Shown here one piece after another: positions 43,301 to 55,883 of a stretch of DNA of 64,000 bases. The DNA lies in the NCBI GenBank assembly GCA_030549495.1, contig JAUIRK010000898.1, positions 1,364,001 through 1,428,000 of the forward strand, read 5' to 3'. Every line of letters begins with the position of its first letter. The stretch's first letter is position 1. The position numbers and the translations under genes are program-made. Source of the stretch: Nectonema munidae. Taxonomy: Eukaryota; Nematomorpha; Nectonematoida; Nectonematidae. The notes beneath the pieces are model-generated. The model was given only the letters and a program-made list of their open reading frames with translations, was not told the DNA's origin and did no database searches.

Positions 43301-46300
43301 CAACATAATGTGTATTATATAAATGGTTTTTATTATAAGGTTTTAGCATTATAAACATCAAGCAAATCTAACAAGGCAAGATCTAAATGAACAAATACCT
43401 TCAGGAATAAAAATGAAGATAAGGCAGACTAAGCCAGCAAAAATTTCAATGCCAGCGGTAGAGTACCTTCTGCTGAATGATTTTGAGACGTATAAGGCTA
43501 GGATGATTCCAGGAATTTCAGCGACTCCTGTCAGGAACAAATTAAGGTAAAAATTCCCGCTCAAAGAACTTATGCCAAACTGAACTCCATAATAAACTAA
43601 AGCGTTTGTAAACCTAAAATGAAAAAGAGTTGCTAGTCAAATCTATGAGGCTTGGCAAATCATGAGGCCTACCAGTTGAAAAAGATATTTAAAGAGTTTT
43701 GGAGTAGTTTTTTAGACTTGAAGATTTTCCATAAGTTTGGTTTTTCATGAAGTATAGTCCTTGATTTAATATGATTAACTAGACGTTTGACTTTTTGGAT
43801 ATCCATGTTGCGCAGAGTTTTAGAATCTTTCATTAAAATTTTTAATGCTTTATCAGTTCTATGGTGACAAAAGAGCCATCTAGAAGATTCAGAAACATAT
43901 ATCCTAAGTACAGATATCAATAGTTGCAGGCCGAAAAAATAGCCAAAATGTATACCAAAACACGGGTATAACTAAGATAACAGGAAGGGTGATGCACAGC
44001 TGAAGGTACTTCCAATCGCGAATGTAGTAAGAGAATACTGAAAGAAGCATGGCGCCTATAGAAAAAGGAAGATTAAAGGAAATGCCAGCGAGCTCCCTCT
44101 TGCTTGGAAGAACCATTTCCATGCCTAAATTTTTTAAAGCATCGTCAAACATTCCTTCTTTTAGGCTTTGCGCGTTCGCCACGCACCGAGTACAAAAGAA
44201 GAAGTGAACGCCCCCATTATTAAGGTTGCAATCAAAAAGCGCATCACGTTATAGAATATGAAGCCGAGTGGGTATTGGTTTGGCGTTGCAAACGCAGCCG
44301 TTCCACAAACTAAGTAGAGAAACAGACAAATCATCAGGTATCTTTTTCTTCCAAACCTTAAGCAAACAGTGTATTGTATGTGGTATCAACAAAAACGTAG
44401 GGCAATTTACTTCCAATCACGAAAGAAAATGACAAAATTTGAGGTTCATTCCCATACTCTATAGCAGCGGCTCTCAGCAACGGGGAATTAAATCATTTAA
44501 ATTTCATCTTGTGATTATTTGGAGTGTCATTTTAATGCAAATAACCTTGCAAAGTTGATGAATGATGAAAGGGGTTCATAAGCAAAAAAGTTGAGAACCA
44601 CTGCTATAAAATTAAGCTGAATGAGATGAGGACAAACTTCTAACATACATTTTACGGGATTAAGTACATTATCAAAAGTATAAAAATAAAGGGGTGGTAA
44701 AAGAAATGGAGTATTAGGTCTTAACTTCTCTTGATAATGAAGACGCTATAAAAATAAAGCATGCACATATGTCGTATGAAAACTATATTTACATCAAACA
44801 GTTGGCAAGAAAAAACAGCGACACAAAAATGTCAAATTTAACCGTCAGTTTTATACTAATATTTTTTAGCGTTCTAATGTGTAGTGCCAATCTCATGCTC
44901 CAAATGTTCATTTTGATTTCAAGTCAGAAGAATATTTTATTTCTTCGGTAGAGACACTTTTATAATAATCTAATTGTTAAGACAACTTCAGCAAAGGGAT
45001 AAACAAAATCTTCATATCCTGATACTGCCTTATTTAAGTTTCAAAAGATACCTAATTGAAAGCAATGTTATTATGGTGAATAAAAGGATGTAATGATAAT
45101 AAAAATAAACAAAAATTCACACTTATCTGATAAGAAGCCACAGAGTAGACAACCAATCATCTGACCTATCATATATATCGAGCTTGATGTCGGCTTTAAA
45201 AGATATCTGTCACAAACCAGATCAAACTTAATCACAACATCAAAAAAGCTCAAATTATGAGATTACCAAAAAAGTAAAATATACAATTGATGCTATAAAT
45301 TCACGCATTAAGCTAAAACATAAAATGCTGGTCATGAAAGGTTTAATGGTTATAAATAAATGAAAAAGCTTTTGTAAGAAATTTATTTCATATAAAGATT
45401 AGCTGTGTTGATGTATCCATTATAAGTATGTTTTATTTAACTAACAAAACATTCGTTAGTTACTAAGATGGTAATCAAAAATTAACTTTGTATACGAATA
45501 AAAAATGCAGAATAAATTCAAGGTCAAAAAGTTTTGGATTGAGATGCGTGAACATTTTCAAATGAAAATTAGTGTTTTTTTCGCTAAATTCTATATATTT
45601 TTATCTTTTTATTTCGTGTAAAAGGAATATTTTACATATTGATATTCGTTTGACATAAATACCTATACTATTTCAGGTTAAAAATAACAAAAATTCCGTT
45701 TATTTTGTTTAGAAGAACTTTCAACATATAATCGTTTTTCCTGCGACAGTAATAAAATGATTAGGCAAAATAAAATAGAGTACTTGTGAGGTTAAACTTT
45801 TGCCATGTTTGGAGTAATCAAAGGTGAACGAAGTGCACTTGTGCTCATTGGAAGACTCGTTGTAGAGAGTGTTGTCCTTGTACGTGCAGGCATTGGTAAA
45901 ATTCAGCACTCTACTTTCATTACTCAAATTATCTTCGAAAAAAATAAAGCAACGATAACTAGAGTTTACGAAAAAGTAGCAAAACTCTTGAACATATGTT
46001 CGCTGATAATATTGTTACTAAACTCAAATGGTCTCTTTTTACAATGAAAACTTCTTTTTCATTATTTGTACTTTGTCTCTCACCTTCCTATACAGCGCTC
46101 CTCGATATTACTTTCAATTTGTAACAAACATGTATACAATTTTATATAAAAATGCAATAGGTATTATAATCACGCCGGTCACCATACTCATTATTATCAT
46201 ACTCAGTTAAACAAATCATTTATTTATTCAGCCAGTTAAAAATCAAATCGTATTCAATCAGTTAAGAAAAGTAAAATTATATAGAAGTGATGAAAGAATA

Positions 46301-46746
46301 AATCGAATTATGAATTACTTAACTTATTTATACAGCTAGTTTTACATATAATTTCCCACGTGAGTAAGGTTGGTTAGGTACTGGGTTTTGATAACTTAAG
46401 GTCTTAGGTTCGATTTCGCATCAAGCCTAGTTTCTCATAGTTCGATAACGATGACTTCAAATCAAACGCGCTCCCTATTCTTCAAATCCGGATTTTTTTT
46501 TGTCTATTTTTCGCTTACAAAAGAAGAAGTGTATGCATAGAAATAAGACATTTTACTTGGGTGGTTATTGCACATAAAGTTCTGATTTGGTACGTGAATG
46601 GGTATGACGAAAACACACCAAGAAGCGAATATGGCTGTTAGAGGCAGGATGAGTAAACGGAAGTCATGAAGCGAGCGCGGATTCTGGGACAACTCCAGCA
46701 ACGAGTCGAAGGATGGCGACTCAGGCAAACTCATACTCTCATCCAT
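40310..46746 (-). CDS. SLC22-family organic ion transporter, ten exons, 558 aa
   Basis: A 12-TM major facilitator expected to move organic cations, anions or zwitterions across the plasma membrane. Exons in transcription order: 46557-46746, 45784-45932, 45123-45226, 44187-44356, 43956-44124, 43673-43903, 43399-43613, 41841-42004, 40513-40649, 40310-40457. Their 1677 bases are in phase throughout. TM1 is at about residues 31-50. A large outside loop with possible N-glycosylation sites (NLS, NES, NFT) and cysteines follows. Then come SQFDLVCDRYLL, LSDKFGRKRYL (the MFS motif after TM2), YVSESSRWLF (for PESPRWL), FNWFTNALVYYGVQFG, KSFSRRYS, IYIYTAEIFPTAVRNAG and LPETKNTNLPES, ending in a charged tail. 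Two introns are only 52 and 62 bases. A 5' UTR intron is likely, since a TTTTTTCCATAG acceptor lies just before the ATG. The substrate cannot be told from sequence. Confidence 0.93.
41344..41764. mobile_element. 421-bp hAT-type MITE in an SLC22-gene intron
   Basis: The left end is CAATGTTTCCCAACTGCTGG and the right end in reverse is CAGTGTTTCCCAACTTG; GCTGGTCCA and related words recur near both ends. The target duplication is not visible. A 76-codon frame inside (41422-41652) may be a scrap of the parent element. Confidence 0.7.
42005..43398 (-). other. SLC22-gene intron, nothing recognised
   Basis: 1.4-kb AT-rich intron between exons 7 and 8; no repeat or coding frame of note. Confidence 0.5.
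44465..44603. mobile_element. 139-bp hAT-type MITE in an SLC22-gene intron
   Basis: The left end is CAGCGGCTCTCAGCAACGGG and the right end in reverse is CAGTGGTTCTCAACTT. The right end resembles that of the element at 28099-28402. The flanks share only a partial CTATA. Confidence 0.65.
46372..46490 (+). repeat. tRNA-derived SINE-like repeat
   Basis: AAGGTTGGTTAGGTACTGGG as A-box, then TTAGGTTCGATTTCGC as B-box, then TTCTCATAGTTCGATAACG. It lies in intron 1 of the SLC22 gene, antisense to it. Confidence 0.5.
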
Positions 46747-49629
46747 GATAGAAAGCCTATGGAAAAAAGATAGTGAAGTGTCACTTTAACCCTGCAAAAA
46801 AACAAAGACAGAAAAAGTGGGAAAACTTTATGGCTCAAAAGCAGACACGTAGAATTAGGAGGTGAATACACGAAAGAGAAGACATAAGAGGGGATAAATC
46901 ACAGAGTTGGTGCAAGTGCCAGCAAATCTGCATAGAATTTGATGGTTGATTTTTTTACACTTAACGATGATGTGTGAAAACCGGAGGCACTTTCATTTCT
47001 CATCAAGTACACTCCTATCAAGAAAAAACACAACTCACGACAACAAAAAGTAAATGTTTTTGCCATTTTAAAGCATGGCGCATATTAATAGTGAGAAAGA
47101 AGCGCTGCAACAAGCGAAAAGGAATACTCATTTAAGCAGAATTAGGTTATGTAGTGGTGGGGTATACTCACAACCGAGTCTAATTTAAACGTGCACTAGT
47201 TACCCATTAGTGTAAAAGGACTTACTACATGCCCGGTTTCGGCTTTGAACAATTAAATTTATTTGATCAATATTCAATATGTATTCGCTTTTTTAATATG
47301 TGTAATATTTGTACAAAATATTATAGACATTCTCTCTCCCCCAGCTTTCAGTTCTTAAGTTGACATGGCAAAAATTAGTGCTTCCCAAAGTGGCGCCTTG
47401 GACCTCTGATAGTCGATGAATGATTTGAACACGGCATTCAAAGAAATGATATAAAGTATGTTGAAATTGACAGTGGGATCCATCACAATAAACTTCTCAC
47501 TTAAATTCACAGCATAACCATAAGTTTGTTCACAGTTGCACTATAGTCTGTCACAAAAATAAAATCAGCACTTTCAAAATATATCTAATTATTCTGTTTT
47601 GAGATCAACTAAAAAAATTAACATACAAAACCAAAAATGGCTACATTTTATCTAAAAACGTACAACATGTCCCTCATTTTAATAGTATCCTTTGACTATT
47701 CTAGTAAAGATCAAGATTTTCGGCAATATTAAAACTTTTACTTTTACATTTAAATTTATTCAATTAAAACTTCCTACTTTTTAATAAATATGGTATTCAG
47801 CATTTTGAAGTGAATACAGCACATAAGGGAAGCCTTCTATACCCAGAGGGTATCTCAATTACGATTTTACTTTCACTTGTCAATGATTTCTAGATTTTTT
47901 CGTTAACGAACCCAGATTAACAAAATATTTTCAGCAATGCAAATAAATCACAAAATTTTTTTGTGAATTAGATGATCAATAATGGAAGAATTATATTCTT
48001 TCCATGGATCCGTTAAAAAAATAATAAAAAAACCTAAAAAAAGTCTATTTTCAAAAATACCATTTTGTATAGTTACAACTTTGAAAAATTGAGATGAATT
48101 CAAAAAAATTGTTGTATTATTTAATATTCCAGTCAAATCATAATAAGGGGTGCATCAAATGCATATTTTTATAAGTCAAATACAAATATACTCCTATTCC
48201 TGTCTTCAAAGATACAAATTTTTGATCTTTGGATATTTTTTTAAAACTAAAGAAACCGATTAGACAAACAGACTTTTTTTTTATAAGCAACCGAGTTGCT
48301 TTAGGTTCAGGCCTAAAATTAAGCAACTTGTTTAACAACCCGCATACCTCATATGGATCTCCTGCTACATTTTTGGAACTTTACACATCACCTTCGTTTC
48401 TCCCTTGCCCTAGAAATAAGATTGATTGAGAGTATATTCAATTATTTTTAATATAATTTTATGATTTATAAAGATGATTAAAAAAATAATAATGCTAAGC
48501 AACTTGTGGCATGAAGAAGAAAGCTCTCACCCTTAGCAAACTGAGGCCTGATACAGAAAATGGAGTTGCGTATTATAAGAAAAAGTGTATCCAATAAATT
48601 ACTAAAAATAAAAACGACCAAACAATGTATAGGAAAGGAAATAGAAAGATCGCACAGAGAATGAAATTTTGGATAATAATATCGAACAAAGCAAAGAACA
48701 AATATAGGTTTGAAAAGAAAGAAGAGATAGTGTAGGGAGGAATGAAATATGAAAAAATGACATTTGTTTTGACTTCTAAAAGCAAAAATCAGAAGTTAGG
48801 GAGTTTTTCTATCGCAAATATGTGAAATAATCGATCTATTAGAATACTCTAGGCATCAATTCACAATGGTTTTGCATATTGCAAATTCAGAAAAAAATAT
48901 ATTTTAGAAAATTTTTTTATAAAATCGCACCGGGGTCAATTATCTTGCAGATCTGTCCTGCCTACAGTGAATAATATTTCGGCGCATTTGACCAGATCCT
49001 GCCTACGTTTACCCTTATCTTAGGCACAAAAGTAAAATTAGTGTAGGGTGCGCGCTCTGAGGGATTTATTTATTGAATGCTGAGAGTGAAGGGTTTAATA
49101 ACTCCATAATGTACACTTACTTTTTTATGTAGAAAAGTTTTAGGATCAAAAAACCATTTGAAAATGAGTAGCGAGTGTGCGATAAGCAGATGATATGTTT
49201 GTGATGGGAGTAAATATTCTAAGATGAAGAGTTGAAGAAAAGTGAATGCATGCATGAACACACATGTCACGGCGATACCATCACAAAACTTATCTCGTTT
49301 GTTTATGCTACTTGATTTTGTATCAAGACTGTTGTTGTTGTTATCTTGAGAAATGAAGCTATGAAGATGATGCCGATAAAGGGGTATTACAAATAAGTTA
49401 TTCTAGAAGCATGGTTTATTCAAGCAAGACAGATGATCATTTAACGAGTTGTTTCAAAGACACTTTCAAAGTTATGCCTAGAAACTTGTTAAAAGTATCA
49501 CTCTGGAGTCAGTACCTACAACGCATCACTCATGGTTACAAAAAGATGTTTATCAAATGCTTTCGTCCTAAAGAATGACTTACTCAGTTGTGCTTAGTAG
49601 TTGGTGGAATCCTAATTTGGAAATTGTAC
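46747..49629. other. Upstream of the SLC22 gene, nothing recognised
   Basis: 2.9 kb without a supportable gene. It should contain the transporter's promoter and a 5' UTR exon. A single hAT-end-like GTGCTTCCCAAAGTGG lies near 47380 without a partner. Short frames at 48138-48429 and 49070-49270 have no motifs. Confidence 0.4.
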
Positions 49630-49688
49630 TATCCGTGCCTCGATAAAAAGCCAATTGCATAGGAAAGACTTTTATCGATGCACGGATA
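49630..49688. repeat. 59-base hairpin at the edge of the hAT-like copy 2
   Basis: TATCCGTGCCTCGATAAAA at 49630-49648 pairs with 49670-49688, 18 of 19 bases, with a 21-base loop. Homology to the hAT-like element starts at the very next base, 49689, where the expected terminal repeat is missing. Confidence 0.85.
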
Positions 49689-50279
49689 GAAAATGACCTA
49701 ATAATTTTCTATAAATAAGAGTTGCTGCTTGTTTAAAAAACATGTATGATGATCGCATTATAGAATGTAATGATCATTCGAATACATGATAATGTAAGAT
49801 AAGAAGAGAATAAAAGAATGAATGCAGACTTTCGAATCAATCAAACATCAATCAAACAATCAACTTTCGAATCAATCAAAGAATCAAACCAAGCTGCTCT
49901 GAAATTCCTATCGAACATATTTTACAGACGATGCGTGAGAGCTATATAATAATAATCCATTGCTTCAATATGCACACAATAAGTAAGCAATCATAGTATT
50001 TTTGAGCAAACACATGTTGATGATCCATTAGCTTTTCTCATCTTCTGTCACAGTGATTCTATTTCTCTTTCTCTCTCCTCTGTTTTTCTTCTCCGCTTTC
50101 TCTGCTAAAACTCAATCATTCACTCAAGCTCGCTTCTTTCATCCAGGCCCTCTTCTCTTGTTAACTCTATTAGTGCTGGGCAAAATTTGTACGCTCAAGT
50201 GCTGGGGGAGGGGGCGTAAAGTGCCCCCTATTTTTTCTCAGATATTAATAAGTTTTTATAAATATTTTTAATGTTAAAT

Positions 50280-51560
50280 ATATATTTCAACTATGCTGAA
50301 TTCAGTGGTGATGTCCATTTTTTATCAAGATCAATCAAACTTGTCAAAAAATTGATTTATATTTGACAGCTCATCTCAAAAAGGAACTTTTTATTTAGAT
50401 AATTATATAAAGTTTTTTACACATGTATACCCATTTTCAAATATGCTGAATTCAGTGGTGATATTCATTTTTTATGAAAATCAATCAAACCTGTCAAAAA
50501 ATTGATCTAAATGTGATAGCTCATCTCAAAAAGGAACTTTTTATCTAAATAATTATATGAAGGTTTTTACACATGTATACCTATTTTCAAATATGCTGAA
50601 TTCAGTGGTGATATTCATTTTTTATGAAAATCAATTAAACCTGTCAAAAAATTGATCCAAATGTGACAGCTGATCTCAAAAAGGAACTTTTTATCTAAAT
50701 AAGTATATAAAGTTTTTTACATATGTATACCCATTTTCAAATATGCAAAATTCAGTGGTGATATTCATTTTTTATGAAAATCAATCAAACCTGTCAAAAA
50801 ATTTATCTAAATATGACAGCTCATCTCAAAAAGAAACTTTTTATTTAAATAATTATATAAGGTTTTTTACACATGTATACCCATTTTCAAATATGCTGAA
50901 TTCAGTGGTGATATTCATTTTTTATGAAAATCATTCAAACCTGTCAAAAAAGTGATTTACATATGACAGCTCATCTCAAAAAAGCAACTTTTTATCTAAA
51001 TAATTATATGTTTTTTACACATATATACACCCATTTTCAAGCATGCTGAAATCAGCGGTGATATTCATTTTTTATATAAAAATAATTAAAGTTATCAAAG
51101 CATTGATTTATATGACAGCTGATCTTAAAAAAAAACTTTTTATCTAAGTAATAATATAAAGTTTTTTACACATATATACCCATTTTTAAGCCAGCGTAAT
51201 TCAGTAGTGATATTCATTTTTTTGTGAAAATCAATCAAAACTGTGAAAAAATTGATTTATCCCAAAATGAAAGGATCAGGCACAGTTTTTTGAATTAGAA
51301 AATTACGTTTAATAGAAAGTATATGGAGATGATGAAGTTTACCGTGTATGGCATTTTACACACATATACCCATTTTCAAGTAGGCTGTGTTTTTATTGGT
51401 TATATTCCTTTTTTATTATAAATATTAGTCAAACCTGGCAAAATAATTTAAATATGACAGCCCATGTCAAAATTAAAATTTTTATTCTTATAAAAAGTTT
51501 TTTATACATTTCAAGTATGCAGAATTTATTGGTGATGTTCATTTTTTATGAAATCAATAA
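50280..51560 (-). repeat. Tandem array A, ~150-bp period
   Basis: TTCAGTGGTGAT recurs at 50301, 50451, 50601, 50751, 50901 and about 51051 and 51200: exactly 150 bases apart for the first six, then more diverged units to about 51560. The unit matches array A at 9062-10030, inverted. Confidence 0.9.
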
Positions 51561-51682
51561 AACCTGTCAAAAAATCGATTAAACCTGTAAATCAATGTCA
51601 AATATATAAAGATAAAAATAATTTCTACTTGCAGTATTTCTCTAGTAATTATTTTCTTAATTTATTTAATAAACCAACTTAA

Positions 51683-51793
51683 CCCATTAGGGAACATAAG
51701 TAATTTCATCTTCGTCTGCTTTTTTCAATGACTTGGAATATAAATCGTCTGCGTTTTTTTAAATATCGTCTGATTTTTATGGTACTTAATGGG
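51683..51793. mobile_element. 111-bp TTAA-flanked MITE inside the piggyBac-like element
   Basis: TTAA at 51679-51682 and 51794-51797. The ends are CCCATTAGGGAAC and, in reverse, CCCATTAAGTACC. The inner part contains AATCGTCTGCGTTTTTTT and TTCATCTTCGTCTGC, the inverse of the 24231-24360 copy. The related element at 58.98 kb lacks it. Confidence 0.88.
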
Positions 51794-52789
51794 TTAATTC
51801 ACTCAAAATATTTCATTCTACAGTAACTTATGTAACTCGATAGGACCTCCATCTTTTTGGCTAAAAATTCGTTATCGGCTCGTAGTCTCTACGTCATATT
51901 ATAATTTTCAGTATGCAATTTTGCTATTCATTCCATGATGATCCTTGTAGCTCTTTTTTCATTAGAAATTTATATTCTTCAATGTGTGTTCGAAATTTTT
52001 TTTATAAGGATAAAATTACTTTTTTCCTCTCTCAAAGCATTCTGATTAAAGAATCTTCTTGATGATCTTAGACTTTTTTTATCAGTATCGTGTATTTTAT
52101 TATCATCCTGAATATTTCTCAACCAATCTCATTTCAAAGGTTTTTTTCTGATGAATCATTCGTGATGTTCATTGTTCAATTACAAAACGTTGTCCATGTT
52201 CTTCATCTAAAAAATTATCTCTTTGACGCAAAAGGAAAAAGATGGACAAATTCAATTTAAATTAAAAATAACTTGATAGTGACTAAATTCTCATATATTG
52301 GCATCTGTGCCATTTTTGATAAATCTGACCTATTCTAAATTTTCAGATTTCCTACCCTTCTTAGCTAAACGTTAATTTTAATCCTTTATGATAGGCTATA
52401 GATTTAAATATTTTTCATTTGTAAAAGAGGAACTTCTTTTTCACAGTCAAAATCCAAGCATCTAATATTATATAATTAAACCACTTCGTAGTTCATTAGA
52501 ACATGGTAGATCTTCCATTTAGTCAAGATACATATTTTTTTTAATTATTTGTTTTGATCACATGTTCTCTTTTCAATTAGCTTTCAACTTGGTTCCTTCT
52601 CTCATACAAATTTTCAAAAGATTTTATACGTTTTGTTTTTTTTAATAAATATTTCATACTCAAGATGATTGTAGAAAGTATTATAAGCCAAAATATACAA
52701 AAAAAAAGTATATTTTTACTATATGCCTAATATGCAGCCATTTTTTGAAATTTTTTTATAGAACTGATTTTCAGGCATACCTTACTAAT

Positions 52790-53700
52790 TCAATTGCCAC
52801 TTCAAGATATTTTTTAACCGTATTATCCAAAATCCAGTACAGAAATAAAATAAGCATAGTCGATTTGGTATAAAACAGATATTTTATTTTTTTGAAAATA
52901 TTTTTGAAGACAGTATCTAGAAGTAAACCCCAAATCTGGTTCAAGCTTTCTTCCATTGGCATAAAAACAGATATTTTATTTAAATTTCAAAAATATTTCT
53001 GTAGACATTAGACGTAAATCGAACATTTGATTGACACTTTCAGACATTTAAAACCTCTAAATGCAAAAAATAATTTCAGAAATAAAAATTATCATGGTCG
53101 AATTGGTATAAAAACATATATTTCATGTAAAATTGAGAGAATATTTTTGGAGATAGCTTTTAGAAGTAAACCGCAAATTTTGACTGATATTTTAAAACCT
53201 CTAAATGTGAAAAATGAGTTCAGAAATGAAAACAGCATGGTTGATTTGGTATAAAACATATATTTCATTATAAAATTTGAATGAATGTTTTTGGAGACAA
53301 AAAAATGAGTCCAGAAATGAAACCAGCATGGCGGATTTAGTATAACACATATATTTCATTGTAAAATTTGAATGAATGTTTTTGGAGATAATTTTTAGAA
53401 GTAAACCGCAAATTTGATTAACACTTATAGGTATTTCCAGATCCTAAACGTAAAAAATTAGTCCAGAAATGAAACCAGCATGACCGATTTAGTATAACAC
53501 ATATATTTTATGTAAAATGTGAAGGAATGTTTTTGGAGACAATTTTCAGAAGTAAACCGAAAATTGGATTAACACTTATAGGTATTTTCAAATCCTAAAT
53601 GTAAAAAATTAGTCCAGAAATGAAAACAGCATGACCGATTTAGTATAAAAACATATATTTTATGTAAAATTTGAAGGTATATTTTATTAGATATATTTTT
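52790..53700 (-). repeat. Tandem array B, ~145-bp period
   Basis: Units contain ATTTGGTATAAAACATATAT, AGAAGTAAACCGCAAATTT and GAAATGAAAACAGCATG. It matches 8055-9060 inverted. The unit near 52910 carries the empty site for the MITE at 8774-8941. Confidence 0.8.
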
Positions 53701-54110
53701 GATCAATCAAAATTTTGATTGACATTTTCTAAAAAGTAGCCATGATTATTGAAAAAATTAAATATATAAAGTGTTATGCGTTCCAAACTGTATATAATTA
53801 TAAATTTTCAGGGTATTATATAATATAGATCCTAAGTTATAAGGTTAAGTACAAATAATGTCAAAATTTTGCTGAAAAATTTTAATTTTTGATTTTGATT
53901 GACAGATTTGGACATGAAGGGGTCATCAACTACCATGAAAATGGTTTCAAAAGATGCAGATAGCAATTTTAGGAAAAGTCACAAAATTTGAAGGGATATG
54001 ATTCAACTAATTTTCTACAATTAATTTTTTAGTGAAGGGGTGGGAGTCGTTTTACGCCCCCCAGCACTAATAGGGTTAAGCTCTCCTATCTCATTCAACT
54101 CTCTTCTCTC

Positions 54111-54309
54111 CAGTGACATAGCTAGGCTGGGGCATGCGGGGCCGTGCCCACACTCCTATGTACCGCATGGTGCCCCCATGCATCTTATGCGATATCAGTT
54201 TTTGAAAATTTCTCCAATGAAAGGATCAACAAAGTATAAATAATGTTGCGCAAGTTTTTTGATTTTAAATTGTGCCCCTTCTATCAACTTTTTTTTGGCT
54301 ACGCCACTG
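54111..54309. mobile_element. Nested 199-bp hAT-type MITE (copy 2 counterpart)
   Basis: The ends are CAGTGACATAGCTAGG and, in reverse, CAGTGGCGTAGCCA. The 8-bp flanks CTTCTCTC (54103-54110) and CTTCTGTC (54310-54317) differ at one base. It is the same insertion as 31444-31626. Confidence 0.85.
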
Positions 54310-55308
54310 CTTCTGTCTAATTTGCATTTAGAGTTAAATTAAAATAGTTTTTAATCGTTACAATTTTATATCAATGAATATTGTTAGACTCGCGCTAGGA
54401 ATTTTTTTTCAACAAAAGTCACTTAATCTTTATCACGAACGTTTGTTAGATTTTGTAACATTTGAAAACTTCAATTTTTTCACGTCAAGAAATTTTTTTC
54501 AATATTTATTTGGGAATGAATATTTTGACTATCTATTCAGTTTAAAAGCAAGAATACTCTATTTGCTTAATATATGAGCAGAGATTTTTTATATAATGTT
54601 CGATTGTTAAATTTTATAAGTAACACTGTACATAATTAATTAAATCATTTTTTTAAAGAAAATTTGTTGATTATTATAATAAAAATATATCGAAACAAAA
54701 TGTTTCAGTTGTTAAAAATGTACATGATCTATTTATGACAGCTGTCAGAATTTTATGTGTAGACAAGTATTCAAAAAAACTCATTGATTTTCTTTTCTCG
54801 TATACTTTGATTTATGTTAGTTTGGTCCTCGGACATTTCGCCCCATTATTTTCATAAGACAGTTCGTCCCATGGACAATTCTCCCCATTATTTTCATAAG
54901 ACATTTTGTTTCATGGACAATTCGCGTTATTTTCATAAGACACTTTGTCTCATGGACAATTCTAAAAAATTAAGAGATAAAATAATTAATTTGAAATAAT
55001 TTAATAGAGATAAAATAAACAAGAATATAAATTTTTTTAATAATTTTACACATATAATAAGTAAAGAGATGAAACAAATAGCCTCTATGGGGCGAAATGT
55101 CTGTCGAACGTTAGTTTAAATAATTTTTTAATTATAAAGGTTAGCTATTTAAACGTTGGCTTTTGCTGCTTATAAAAACTTGAAAATATCAAATAAACTC
55201 TAATTCTTTATGCCTCCTATTATTTTGAAATTATTCTGAGAACAGACGGTTCCATTTTAAAATAGTGAAAATTGCTTTATTAGTTTGTCAAACTATGATT
55301 CGTTTCAA

Positions 55309-55372
55309 TGAATAATCGAATCCAGATGCTTCCGTGCTGAGTTCATCATCTCAACCAACCTGCCATGCCACC
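55309..55372 (-). repeat. tRNA-derived SINE-like block (copy 2 counterpart)
   Basis: Read in reverse, GGCAGGTTGGTTGAGATG is followed by ATGCTTCTGGATTCGATT-like sequence. The tail is shorter than in copy 1. Confidence 0.5.
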
Positions 55373-55883
55373 CATAGAAATTAGTTTTCAAAAAACTTTA
55401 GTTATGCTCTAAAATTTTTTAGTTTTTGTTGAAGCTCTATAACTTTTTCTGATTGACTTTTTTTCCTTAAAAGTTATTAAAAAAGGCAAATCATTGCAAA
55501 ATGTTAAAAGTTATTTTACTTTTTGTAGCTTGTATCAATTTAGCTTTTAAATTATTTTTGAATGATGCTGAGTAAAATGAAATAATGCGATCTTAATTTT
55601 TTGTTTTTTTTGTTTGCACAATTATAACTTCATTTTATACCCTTGCCCCTGAATCAATCACATTTTTTCATATAAACATCGCAGGGTGTCTACTGTCTCT
55701 TTGCCATTAGACTACATTCACTCATATAAAACAATCTAACCTTCAGTTATTTGTTTTCTCTATGAATCAAATATCCTTTCAACAATTCCTGTAATGTGCC
55801 TGGTAGCTACTTCATTTTTCAAATGAAAAGCCTATTCCACCCCCTAACAATTTTGGATTTTTTTAAACTAGTGTATATTCGAT

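Larger units (their letters stand above)
50165..54075. mobile_element. 3.9-kb TTAA-flanked piggyBac-like element with two tandem arrays
   Basis: TTAA at 50161-50164 and 54076-54079. The ends are CTCTATTAGTGCTGGG and, in reverse, CCCTATTAGTGCTGGG. The undisturbed hAT-like copy 1 has the empty site, with a single TTAA at the matching place (in CTTAACAAGAG near 31660). Inside are array A (50280-51560), a non-repeated middle holding a TTAA MITE, array B (52790-53700) and a right-hand block. No transposase frame is present, so it is non-autonomous. Truncated relatives lie at 8050-10129, 13885-14191 and 58317-59715. Confidence 0.88.

Noticed and set aside
45227-45248. Extension of SLC22 exon 3 upstream to a GAG acceptor (adding FFDVVIK)
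   Set aside because: The phase would not match the preceding exon; the acceptor at 45227 gives the family sequence SQFDLVCDR in phase.
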